64,000 nucleotides of DNA from contig JAJPGT010000043.1 in NCBI GenBank assembly GCA_021325655.1, forward strand, positions 124,001 to 188,000, in the 5' to 3' direction. This DNA comes from Pseudomonadota bacterium. Its GTDB lineage: Bacteria; Chloroflexota; UBA6077; JAJPGT01. Shown here piece after piece: positions 25,679 through 33,481 of this stretch. Under the pieces are notes generated by a model. That model worked only from the letters and a program-made list of their open reading frames with translations. It was not told the DNA's origin and did no database searches. Positions within the stretch are counted from its first letter, which is position 1; the number at the start of each line of letters is the position of its first letter. The position numbers and the translations under genes are program-made.

Positions 25679-26748
25679 CAGGACACCTCCGGCTGCGCCG
25701 CTGGCTGGGCGGCCGGTTGACCAGGCTGGGTCGCCGGCGGCGCGGGACTCCGTTGGGCGAGAACTCGGAGCCTGCCCATCCCCCGCGTGCCCATGCCGCC
25801 GATACCCAGGTGCTCGAGGTACGGGTGCGCCGCGGCGACGACCTCGTGGACATCGTCGATTGCGGCGGTCTGGCCGTTCCCCTTGAACGCCACGGGCTTG
25901 GAGTCAATCGTGAAATGCCCGGGGTTCTTGCAGGTGACGTCCCAGAAGAGCACCGTCGCGCGCGGCAACGCCTCGTAGGTGAAGAGCGCGCCTTCCTCGG
26001 CCGCGCCGGTGGAGGCGTTGATGGCCACGGAGGTGCGCACTTCCAGGTTGCTATTCACCACGTGGCTGAAGAGCTTGTCCGACACGACGCCCAGGCTGCC
26101 GAGGATCTCGGCGGGGACGTCGAGCGCTTTCAACCTCTGCTGTACCTTCTGCCAGTCCTTGAGCTTCTTGACTGGCAGGAGCAGCCAGCCCAAGTTGAGC
26201 GGCTGCTGGCTGTCCCGCTCGCGGGAGAGCGCATCCTCTGCCACACCGCTCACTGCAACCCCGGCCCCTCGCAGCGCCAGCGGGCAGGTCACCCAGCGCG
26301 GGCCCTCGCGCGTGGCAACCGGGAACAGCAGCACGTGGGCGTCGCTGAAGGCGGCCAGCCCGGCGAACCCGCCGGCGCTGTCCCGGCCACGCGCGAAGCC
26401 GAAGACCGTGCAGATCGGGCAGGTGGGCTGCCGGCAGTGGGTGAGGGACCCGTCGCCCCGCTGACCCAACCCGGCACAGTCGGGAAAGTAGGGCTTTACT
26501 TGGCCGCCGACCTGCCGATTCGGGTTCCTTACCTGCCTGGCCATCGCTGCGTAGGTCCGATAGACGCCGGCCAGGCTCGACCCGGGAATCTTGGGGATCC
26601 GCGTCACTGGGTCGCGCACGATGGTCAGGTCCACGCGGCCCAGGCGGGCGCCGCCGGTGCCCACGTGGACGGGGTCCAGCGCCAGTCCGATGTGCGGAAC
26701 GGTCTGGTAGCTCTTCGGTTCAGCGTCCTTCTTTTCGTCTTCAGGCAT
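25678..26748 (-). CDS. cmr4: Cmr4 (Cas7) backbone RAMP
   Basis: 356 aa. The N-terminus LALDPVHVGTGGARLGRVDLTIVRDPVTRIPKIPGSSLAGVYRTYAAM is the classic Cmr4/Csm3 start: VHxGTG, Asp in VDLTI, then PKIPGSSLAG. That Asp lies where Cas7-type subunits place the target-RNA-cleaving residue (family knowledge). A Cys-rich segment CAGLGQRGDGSLTHCRQPTCPICTVFG probably binds zinc. HVVNSNLEVRTSVAINASTGAAEEGALFTYE and GIGGMGTRGMGRLRV follow. The tail is Pro/Gln/Ala-rich. It overlaps cas10 by 8 nt. Confidence 0.85.
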   Translation of the reverse strand: MPEDEKKDAEPKSYQTVPHIGLALDPVHVGTGGARLGRVDLTIVRDPVTRIPKIPGSSLAGVYRTYAAMARQVRNPNRQVGGQVKPYFPDCAGLGQRGDGSLTHCRQPTCPICTVFGFARGRDSAGGFAGLAAFSDAHVLLFPVATREGPRWVTCPLALRGAGVAVSGVAEDALSRERDSQQPLNLGWLLLPVKKLKDWQKVQQRLKALDVPAEILGSLGVVSDKLFSHVVNSNLEVRTSVAINASTGAAEEGALFTYEALPRATVLFWDVTCKNPGHFTIDSKPVAFKGNGQTAAIDDVHEVVAAAHPYLEHLGIGGMGTRGMGRLRVLAQRSPAPPATQPGQPAAQPAAQPEVS

Positions 26749-29700
26749 ACGTCACCTCCCCGATCTGCTCTTTGAGCGCTGTCAGGTGCCACTCCAGCGC
26801 CCAAGCCAAGATCCCGTCATCGGCAGCCTCGACGAGAGCATCGAGCGCCGCATCACCAACGGCGAGACGGTCAAAGAGGATTGCCCTGGCCAGATCGCGC
26901 CAGGCCTGTCGCCCGCCGGGCATCCAGCCACCATCGGCGCTTTGCCAGGACTCCTGTCGCGCTACCAGCTCGGCCCACGCGCCGTGCAAGGCGCTCAGGC
27001 TGGGCGCCGTGCGCTCGACGATTCGCCATATCTCGCGCATGCGGGGCCACTCCGCCAGCGGGTGCGCGCATATGGGCTCGAAGCGGCGGCCGGTGCTGTC
27101 GAGGAACAGCGTCGCCACGCGCGCCGGCTCCACCCTGATGCCGTCGCCCGGCCGCAGGTCCAGGGCGTGGCGGTAGACCTGGCCAGCGGGGTGCTGGAAG
27201 TCACGTGGGAAGCGAACGGTGCGGTCTTCGACCGCCAGGTACGGGTAGAAGACGTCGGTCCGGCCGTCGGGGAGCGTGACGGGGATGGTGCGCAGTTCCG
27301 CACTACCATCGGGACGCTTGAGGCCCAGGGCAACCACGCCCGAGCGCGCGTCGCACGCGGTGACCCGCCACCATTCGCACGGCGCGTGGTCGAGCGTATC
27401 CTCTACGTTACGGGTGGCCTCGATGACCGCCTGGAAGGGGAGCGTCCGCGGAAAGGCGATGATGCCGGCCCGCAGGGGCAGGCGGTCCCAGACCCGGGCG
27501 AATTGCTCGTTCCACGCCGCGACCGCCCGGTCGAGACAGGCGGAAGCAGCCTCCAGCGGCACCAGGACGCGGAAGCGGAGCGGGCTCAACTCAAGGGGGA
27601 TCACCGGAGCGTAGGCACCCAGCGGGCCGGCATCTTTGACCTGGTGCACGCGCAACGTGCGCTGCTTGAAGTCGTCACCCCGGAGGACGACTTCCTTGCC
27701 CCTCAACGCTTCGGCGGTCTCCTCCACCCGAAGCAGCCGGGCGAGGTTGCACGCGGTGACGAAGTCCTGGGCGTCCTGGCGATAGAGCAGGCTCACCGGT
27801 GCATCGCCCAGGCGCCCATCATAGATCTCGCGGTCCCGCCAGCCCTCACCTGCTGACGTCTGATCAGGGACTACGGTCAGTCGGCGCACCCGCCAGCGAT
27901 TGGCATCGCGGGCTGCTAGCTCGCGGAACTCGACGAACAGCCCAGCAAAGAATTCCTCCGCCTGCCGCCAGAACCGGTAGATGCGGCCGGGCGAGGCGAG
28001 CTTGGCGAAGAACTGATGGACAAGCCAGCGGGCGCGCTGCTCGGGGTCGAGCTGGTCCCACCGTGGGGCGTCCGAACGGTCCTCAACAATCTTGCTGAAA
28101 AACGACGACCAGTCGTTTTCGTATCGGTACCCTTCCTGAAGGTTCGCCAGCAGCAGGTCGGTCGTGTCGGGCGTAGTACCCACCTTCCCCCGAATTTCCC
28201 CGAGCAGGCTGTCGAAACTTCGGAGCGGATCGACTGGATTTGGGATCTTTCTGCGTCTACTTTGGTCTCGCTGCCAGTACTCCGAAAGCTCGGGGTTATG
28301 TGTCCGCCAATCTGAGATGGCCTGCGCGCGCAGAGAATCGGTCTTCCTACCTTCGAGCCAGGGCTCGAGGTCGAGGCTCAGCGTGAGGAGCGCCACCCGG
28401 CCATCGGCGTCGGCCACCTCGTCGATCCAGATGGTGTCGGAGTCGAGCTTGCCATTCAGCCAGGCATCGAGACGGCCCCGCCGGCGCTCCTGGCACACCT
28501 CACACGGCCGCTGCTTGTCATTTGCCTTGCCGTTGTACCGCACCAGGCAGACGGGGCAGACGTGGCCGGTCGCCACGCTCGCGGTGATGCTCCACGAGCG
28601 GTGGACCGGTACGGCCAGCGTCTCGCGGACCGCGTGCATCTCCTTGACCATGGGCACCAGGCTGCGTGTCGGCTCGCTGATGCGACAGCACGGCGGGGTT
28701 TCCAGCTTTAGCCCCTGCGCGTATGTATCAGCCTGCTCCTGGAGCCATCGCTCCCACTCCGGGATCTTGAGGTCCGCGCTTGTACCGTCCGAGCGCTCGC
28801 CGGGGGAGGAGAAGACGCAGACGCTGGCGTCGCGGTAGAGCAGCGATCCAACGGCCAGGTCCACCTCGACAAGCTGGCAGACCTGCTTGAAGAACGCGTC
28901 GATGTCAGCGCGGGCGCCGAGCCAGTCGCCGATGCGCACAGCGCGGGCTTCGTAGTGGTCGGTGCCCACACCGACCGTCAGCAGGCGCCAGCGCGTGGCC
29001 TGCTTGAGATCCTTCAAGGTCCATGAGAAGCCGCTGCCTTCCAGGATCGCTCCGGCCACGGCGCTCTTGAAGAGCGCGGCCGCGACGTAGGACTGGTCCC
29101 ACAGCGTGACCTCGTTGTTCGGCAGCCGCGTCTCGGCGATCGTGGACGAAAAGGCGGTCCGTAGGAGGCTGTTCGGTCCGATGGCCGAGTCTCGCCAGCG
29201 CTGCCAGGTGCCAACGTCCCTCACCCCCGGCCCCTCTCCCGCTCGCGGGAGAGGGGTGGCCGGCAGGCCGGGGTGAGGGATCGTCTCCAGGACGCGCCGG
29301 ACCTCCTCCAGGAGCCGCCGCCAGCCAGGCTCGGTCAGCACCTCGGGCGGGTCCGTGAGCAGGTTCCGCACGGGCAGGCCGAAGGCGGACGCAAGCCACA
29401 TGTGCGTGATATCCTGCCCGAGGTACTCGGAGGTCGCGGTCGGCAGGTTCTTTTCGATCCCCGAGGCCATCCCGTGCGCGGCCTGGAGCAGCCCGAGTAT
29501 CCCGGTGTCGCGGTCCCGGTGCTTCGTCAGGAAGTCCGTGAGCGTGCCCGACCAGCCGACGTTCGCCCCGCTCACCGTAGGGAACTGGGCCTTCATCCAT
29601 TGCAGGAGAACGTCCCATGGGAACGGCGAGCTCTCCCGCTCGTGCCAGCGCTCGTAGTGGTAGCCGGTCTTCTGGCCGCCGTACTCGCGCAGGAAGTCGG

Positions 29701-29800
29701 CCCGCGCCTTGCCCGCCATGTGCAGCCAGCCCACGGCCTCCATCGCCAGGAGCAGGGGTCGGTGCTCGCGCAGCCTCTTGGCGGGTTCGAAGTCAGCCAT
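26741..29800 (-). CDS. Cas10-like large subunit, Csx11-like
   Basis: 1019 aa, by size, position and zinc ribbon the large subunit of a type III effector. A zinc ribbon CPVCLVRYNGKANDKQRPCEVC lies at about residues 412-434. A palm-like region (DIDAFFKQVCQLVEVDLAVGSLLYRDASVCVFSSPGE) lies near residue 320, but the GGDD cyclase motif is replaced by YRDAS. The N-terminus shows only a degenerate HD-like GWLHMAGKARADFL. This combination resembles Csx11. A palindromic repeat encodes residues about 174-195. ATG 29800 (MADFEPAK) is chosen over the ORF-track start, which runs through the upstream RAMP gene. Confidence 0.75.
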   Translation of the reverse strand: MADFEPAKRLREHRPLLLAMEAVGWLHMAGKARADFLREYGGQKTGYHYERWHERESSPFPWDVLLQWMKAQFPTVSGANVGWSGTLTDFLTKHRDRDTGILGLLQAAHGMASGIEKNLPTATSEYLGQDITHMWLASAFGLPVRNLLTDPPEVLTEPGWRRLLEEVRRVLETIPHPGLPATPLPRAGEGPGVRDVGTWQRWRDSAIGPNSLLRTAFSSTIAETRLPNNEVTLWDQSYVAAALFKSAVAGAILEGSGFSWTLKDLKQATRWRLLTVGVGTDHYEARAVRIGDWLGARADIDAFFKQVCQLVEVDLAVGSLLYRDASVCVFSSPGERSDGTSADLKIPEWERWLQEQADTYAQGLKLETPPCCRISEPTRSLVPMVKEMHAVRETLAVPVHRSWSITASVATGHVCPVCLVRYNGKANDKQRPCEVCQERRRGRLDAWLNGKLDSDTIWIDEVADADGRVALLTLSLDLEPWLEGRKTDSLRAQAISDWRTHNPELSEYWQRDQSRRRKIPNPVDPLRSFDSLLGEIRGKVGTTPDTTDLLLANLQEGYRYENDWSSFFSKIVEDRSDAPRWDQLDPEQRARWLVHQFFAKLASPGRIYRFWRQAEEFFAGLFVEFRELAARDANRWRVRRLTVVPDQTSAGEGWRDREIYDGRLGDAPVSLLYRQDAQDFVTACNLARLLRVEETAEALRGKEVVLRGDDFKQRTLRVHQVKDAGPLGAYAPVIPLELSPLRFRVLVPLEAASACLDRAVAAWNEQFARVWDRLPLRAGIIAFPRTLPFQAVIEATRNVEDTLDHAPCEWWRVTACDARSGVVALGLKRPDGSAELRTIPVTLPDGRTDVFYPYLAVEDRTVRFPRDFQHPAGQVYRHALDLRPGDGIRVEPARVATLFLDSTGRRFEPICAHPLAEWPRMREIWRIVERTAPSLSALHGAWAELVARQESWQSADGGWMPGGRQAWRDLARAILFDRLAVGDAALDALVEAADDGILAWALEWHLTALKEQIGEVTYA
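29217..29280. repeat. Short palindromic interspersed element inside cas10
   Basis: 64 bases bounded by TCCCTCACCCC and GGGGTGAGGGA, with a second internal inverted repeat CCCCTCTCCCGC/GCGGGAGAGGGG. This is the look of REP-like intergenic elements common in GC-rich bacteria. It is translated in frame, giving PHPGLPATPLPRAGEGPGVRD within Cas10. No second copy was recognised in the window. Confidence 0.7.
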
Positions 29801-30716
29801 CGCGCGCCCCCGTCGGGGTGACCCACGGCTTGACCTTGCTCTCGAAGTCCGCGAGCGTCTCCGCCTCAACAGGCTCGTGGCCATTCCGCCATGCCTTCCA
29901 TTGACGCACGCTGGCGGTGCCCCAGCCAGCCGTGCGCTTGGCCGAGATACCATAGGTCGTCAGCAGCGCCTCAATGGCCTTGAGCAGGGGCTCGATGGCC
30001 TCCTCGGGCTTCACCTTGTCCCGAGGGGCGGCGCCGGGCAGCGGCGCAGAGAGCAGATGGAGTGTCCCTTCGGTGCCCGCTGGAACCACCTCATAGTAGA
30101 TGGGCTGGGTTCCGGCCCGGGTCCTACGGCTGTGGGGGTTGATGACCTCGAAGCCGATCTTATTGAACCAGGTCGGGTAGAAGACGAGAGCCCCCTGCTG
30201 GAAGTCCTCCGTCTCGCCCTTCTCGTTGCCGAAGAGGTGGACGATCCACGCCGGGTCCTGCCACCGATCGAGCGTGCCATTGTGCTGCTCCAGGTAGTCA
30301 TGCAGCCCCGCCTGCATCCGGCACGCCCAGCGCAGCAGCCCCTTCCAGCTCGCCGCCGGCAGGTACGGCACGCCGAACACGCGGTCCTTGCGTACGGGGT
30401 TATCGAGCACGTGGAACGGCCGGTCGTCCTTCGAGTACCAGGGGGTTTCCAGGGTGAATGCAACCTCGAAGGCGAGCCAGGAATTGTCAGGCAGCCGGTC
30501 GAACGGTGGATCGAGTTGCAGCCGACTCGGCAGCCGCAGGTTCTGGCCCTGCGCGCGCCGCATGTAGCACTGGCGGGCATCGTTTCGTTCAGTGCCACCC
30601 CGCGTGGACCACGCCGTGCATCCATCCACGAACCCGGATGCAAGCCCGGCTGGCAACGGACCACTGGTGGGGCAGGCGGTTTGCGAGGCCAGTTCGGCGT
30701 ACAGGTCGAACTTCAT
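29793..30716 (-). CDS. Cas7-type RAMP, Cmr6-like
   Basis: 307 aa. The pattern FGVPYLPAASWKGLLRWACRMQ is the conserved RAMP strand-helix (GxPYxPxSSxKGxLR) found in Cmr6 and related Cas7 subunits. HLFGNEKGETEDFQQGALVFYPTWF and a glycine loop GISAKRTAGWGTASVRQW near the C-terminus support it. Cmr6 caps the 3' end of the backbone near the crRNA terminus in type III-B (family knowledge). It overlaps cas10 by 8 nt and cmr1 by 4 nt (ATGA). Confidence 0.7.
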   Translation of the reverse strand: MKFDLYAELASQTACPTSGPLPAGLASGFVDGCTAWSTRGGTERNDARQCYMRRAQGQNLRLPSRLQLDPPFDRLPDNSWLAFEVAFTLETPWYSKDDRPFHVLDNPVRKDRVFGVPYLPAASWKGLLRWACRMQAGLHDYLEQHNGTLDRWQDPAWIVHLFGNEKGETEDFQQGALVFYPTWFNKIGFEVINPHSRRTRAGTQPIYYEVVPAGTEGTLHLLSAPLPGAAPRDKVKPEEAIEPLLKAIEALLTTYGISAKRTAGWGTASVRQWKAWRNGHEPVEAETLADFESKVKPWVTPTGARDG

Positions 30717-31660
30717 GGTGCCACTCCAGCCTGCGTCATGAGACGTGCAAGAATTGCCGCGCCGGTCATGAATTCCTCATCTTTGAAGCCGTCATCTTTC
30801 CAGGCCTTACACAACCGTTTTTTGATCATCTTAAAGTGCACTGCACCTGGAGACTGAAACCCGAAGGTGCGCGGCGGGCTCCTGAAGCTGAAGATCTTCT
30901 TGCTCTCCTGCTGCCGGCCGGCCAGCCATCGGTTTACCCTGTCGTTGCTGGCGAGCTGCTGGCCCTGGGTCTTGGGCTCCTTTCGGCCAAGAACCTTGTT
31001 GAATGTGCTCTTGTCGGCGCTCTGCCGCGCGAGGTGTCTTCCATTCACGCACCAGAAGTTCGTCAGCGATGCCCACGCGAAGTCCTGCTGCGGCGGCTTT
31101 CGCCAGCGACCGTCGCGCACGTAGCGTTCGAGATCAGCCTGCGAGCACGCCTGGATGCCTGCCCGTTGCTCAACCTTCACGATGCCGTAGTCGTGATGGT
31201 GTGGTAGACCGCTACGAGTCGCTTCGTCGGATGGCTTGAGGACCGTCTTGCCGCCGAGGGCGCCGTAGTCGGCGATGAGCCGAAGCGTCAGGTCGAGCAG
31301 CGCCCACTCCTGCGCGGCGATCGGGCGGAGCGGCGTGAAACGCAGGATGAACTCGGTGTCCTTCTTGATCTGGTCCCTCATGACCGCGCCGTTCCCGCCG
31401 CGTACCTCGAACCGGAACTTGCGCCCCCAGCCGGTGCAACCGAACAGCTCACAGACGACGTAGCGCCTGCCTTGCTGGTCGGGGCAACGGTTATTGGATT
31501 CCGACGGGTCGCACGCCGCGCCGCCCAGGCCGCGGACCAGCACTTCGAACCACCAGCGGATGGAGCCGAGCAAGCCGGTGGGGATCGTACACTGCCCTTT
31601 TCCGTCGGCGTCGCCGGTCCACAGGTCGGTGAGCGCCTTCAGGCGCCATTCCCTCGCCAT
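30713..31660 (-). CDS. cmr1: Cmr1 RAMP protein
   Basis: 315 aa. The N-terminal ALTDLWTGDADGKGQCTIPTGLLGSIRWWFEVLVRGLGG is diagnostic for Cmr1, whose family has TGSIRWWFE-type motifs, followed by a Cys pair region (CPDQQGRRYVVCELFGCTGWGRKFRFEV). Cmr1 binds the 3' end of target RNA in the III-B complex (family knowledge). ATG 31660 (MAREWRLK) fits the domain start; the ORF-track extension runs into the HAS-barrel gene. It is the first effector gene after the DNA-repair block, 16 nt downstream of it. Confidence 0.82.
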   Translation of the reverse strand: MAREWRLKALTDLWTGDADGKGQCTIPTGLLGSIRWWFEVLVRGLGGAACDPSESNNRCPDQQGRRYVVCELFGCTGWGRKFRFEVRGGNGAVMRDQIKKDTEFILRFTPLRPIAAQEWALLDLTLRLIADYGALGGKTVLKPSDEATRSGLPHHHDYGIVKVEQRAGIQACSQADLERYVRDGRWRKPPQQDFAWASLTNFWCVNGRHLARQSADKSTFNKVLGRKEPKTQGQQLASNDRVNRWLAGRQQESKKIFSFRSPPRTFGFQSPGAVHFKMIKKRLCKAWKDDGFKDEEFMTGAAILARLMTQAGVAP

Positions 31661-31676
31661 TTCCTCACGATGTCCC

Positions 31677-32291
31677 TCATCGCAGCACGTCCACGGTGGA
31701 GCGGAACGCGACGTTGTCGCGCAGCACGCCGAGCACGCGGGCGTGCTCCGGGAACAGGCGCGCCAGGCGCGCCAGGATGAGCTGCGCCAGGCCGGGCGCA
31801 ATGTCGCCACCCCGGGCCATCAGCCGCGGCAGGTACCCCACGCGGGGGCGTGTCGGGTCGTCGGGCGCGGTGTGGAAGGCGCGCACCTCCGCCTCGCTCA
31901 GCAGGCAGGCCTCAGTGCCCACCTGCGCCGCGAGCGGCGGCAGGCTGTGGCTGGGCCGCCCCTCCGCATCGATCTCCCCCACCACCAGAACCCCGACGAG
32001 CGTGGCTTTCTCGTCCAGGTAGTCCGGGCTGAACACCGCCACTTCGTCGCGCGGCGACAGACGCGGGCCCAGGCTCCCGTAGTCCGGGTTCAGCAGGATC
32101 GTGTCGTAGAGCACCCCGACCAGCCGAACCAGCTCGACCTCCAGGGTCACGAACGTGCCGACGGCGTACTCCGCCGGGCTGGGCGGCTCCGGCCCGTCGG
32201 CGCTGCCGTACACCTGGACAACGTAGTCCGTGTGGCTGTTCGACTTGACGACCTTTCCGATCGAGCGCCCTGGCGTGTTGTCTCCGCCCAC
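31677..32291 (-). CDS. Stand-alone HAS-barrel (HerA N-domain-like) protein
   Basis: 204 aa. The N-terminal half reads RSIGKVVKSNSHTDYVVQV, EYAVGTFVTLEVELVRLVGVLYDTILL and TLVGVLVVGEI, the HAS-barrel pattern that normally forms the N-terminal domain of HerA. There is no ATPase domain. The GTG start is set by GGGAGGAG just upstream; the ORF-track frame extends artificially through nurA. The full-length HerA encoded at 20942 has its own barrel, so this is an additional subunit, perhaps an adaptor for NurA or HerA docking (inference). Confidence 0.65.
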   Translation of the reverse strand: MGGDNTPGRSIGKVVKSNSHTDYVVQVYGSADGPEPPSPAEYAVGTFVTLEVELVRLVGVLYDTILLNPDYGSLGPRLSPRDEVAVFSPDYLDEKATLVGVLVVGEIDAEGRPSHSLPPLAAQVGTEACLLSEAEVRAFHTAPDDPTRPRVGYLPRLMARGGDIAPGLAQLILARLARLFPEHARVLGVLRDNVAFRSTVDVLR

Positions 32292-32305
32292 GGCTCCTCC
32301 CTTCC

Positions 32306-33481
32306 TCAGGTCCGGCGACGCCGCTTGCTCGTCGCCTTGGGCACCGCGTGCAGATCCAGATCGAAGTGCTCGCAGAAGCGTTGCGCCGCGCCGATCAGCC
32401 GCTCGCGGTCGTTCGCCCGCAGGACCGCCGCGGCGTCGGCCGCCTCGATAGCATAGGGATAGCCGGTCGCGGTGGCGACGACCTCGCAGCGCGTGACGTC
32501 GACCACGTGGTCGAGCAGTCCCTCCCGCACTACCCAGGCAGGCACATCTAGCCGGGCGGGCGGGCCGAACGCGGTCGTCTGGAGGTACACGAAGCAGATC
32601 TCCCGGGCCAGGCTGCGCTCCTGGCCCGATCCGCGATAGCGCGTGAGCACCTGGTCGTCGCGGGCACAGATGAACGCCTTGGTGCGGTCGCCCCAGTCCA
32701 TCGCCTCCGCGAGCAGCGCCGCGTCGTTGATCCCGCGGGGCAGCGGCAGCCCGGCCAGGTGGGCCAGCAGCACGCACAGGTCCTTGGCATCGCTGGAATC
32801 GATGTAGCCCACCAGCGGCACCCGGAACCGCTCCGAGGCGTCCAGCGCCTTGACGATCGCCTCGATGTAGCGTCCGGCCAGGTCGAAGCTCATCTCGCTG
32901 GTGAACGAGACGATGAGCGTCCCGTCGAAGTACACCACCGCCGGGGGTGTACGCCCGGCCAGACGCGCCATCTGGGCGACGAGCGTCTCGCACTCCGCCT
33001 CGAAGCGGCGCAGGCTCGCGTCGGCGCCGTCCAGGTCTGGCAGCACAACCTGCACGTGTACGCCCTTCTCGTAGCGCTCGCCGTCGTATCCCAGGTGCGG
33101 GTTGCGGAACCAGGCGACCTGGACGAAGCCGAGCGGGAGCGAGAGATCACGCGAGGGGCGGAGCTCGCTGCCATCCACCGCGACCGTCGTCACCCCGCGG
33201 ATGCGCTGGTGGGCCCAGGCGCGGGCCTCGCGGTGGTTGCGGAAACGCGCCGGAAAGCGGAGGAACCAGTCGGCGCTCCGCTCGTGCTCATCGCTCGGCA
33301 GCGCGCCGGGGCTCGGGATGCCGGCGAGCTGGGCCTGGATCTCCGTCGCCGACAGGCGAGCGCAGGTGGTGAGCGCCTGGCGGAAGGCCTCGGCGTCAGC
33401 GTCACGCTGGGCGGTGAGCTGGCGCAGGCGGGGGAGACTCTCCTGGAGTGCCGCGGCCACCTTGTCCGCCCAGAACGCCAT
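32306..33481 (-). CDS. nurA: NurA nuclease
   Basis: 391-aa NurA-family 5'-to-3' nuclease, an RNase H-like fold. Motif I TVAVDGSELRPSRDLSLPLGFVQ, the second acidic AVVYFDGTLIVSF, GYIDSSDAKDLCVLL and the late LDVPAWVVREGLLDHVVDV follow the family order. NurA docks on the HerA hexamer to resect DNA ends, with Mre11-Rad50 initiating. ATG 33481 overlaps the rad50 stop (TGATG), so stoichiometric translation with Rad50 is likely. Confidence 0.88.
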   Translation of the reverse strand: MAFWADKVAAALQESLPRLRQLTAQRDADAEAFRQALTTCARLSATEIQAQLAGIPSPGALPSDEHERSADWFLRFPARFRNHREARAWAHQRIRGVTTVAVDGSELRPSRDLSLPLGFVQVAWFRNPHLGYDGERYEKGVHVQVVLPDLDGADASLRRFEAECETLVAQMARLAGRTPPAVVYFDGTLIVSFTSEMSFDLAGRYIEAIVKALDASERFRVPLVGYIDSSDAKDLCVLLAHLAGLPLPRGINDAALLAEAMDWGDRTKAFICARDDQVLTRYRGSGQERSLAREICFVYLQTTAFGPPARLDVPAWVVREGLLDHVVDVTRCEVVATATGYPYAIEAADAAAVLRANDRERLIGAAQRFCEHFDLDLHAVPKATSKRRRRT

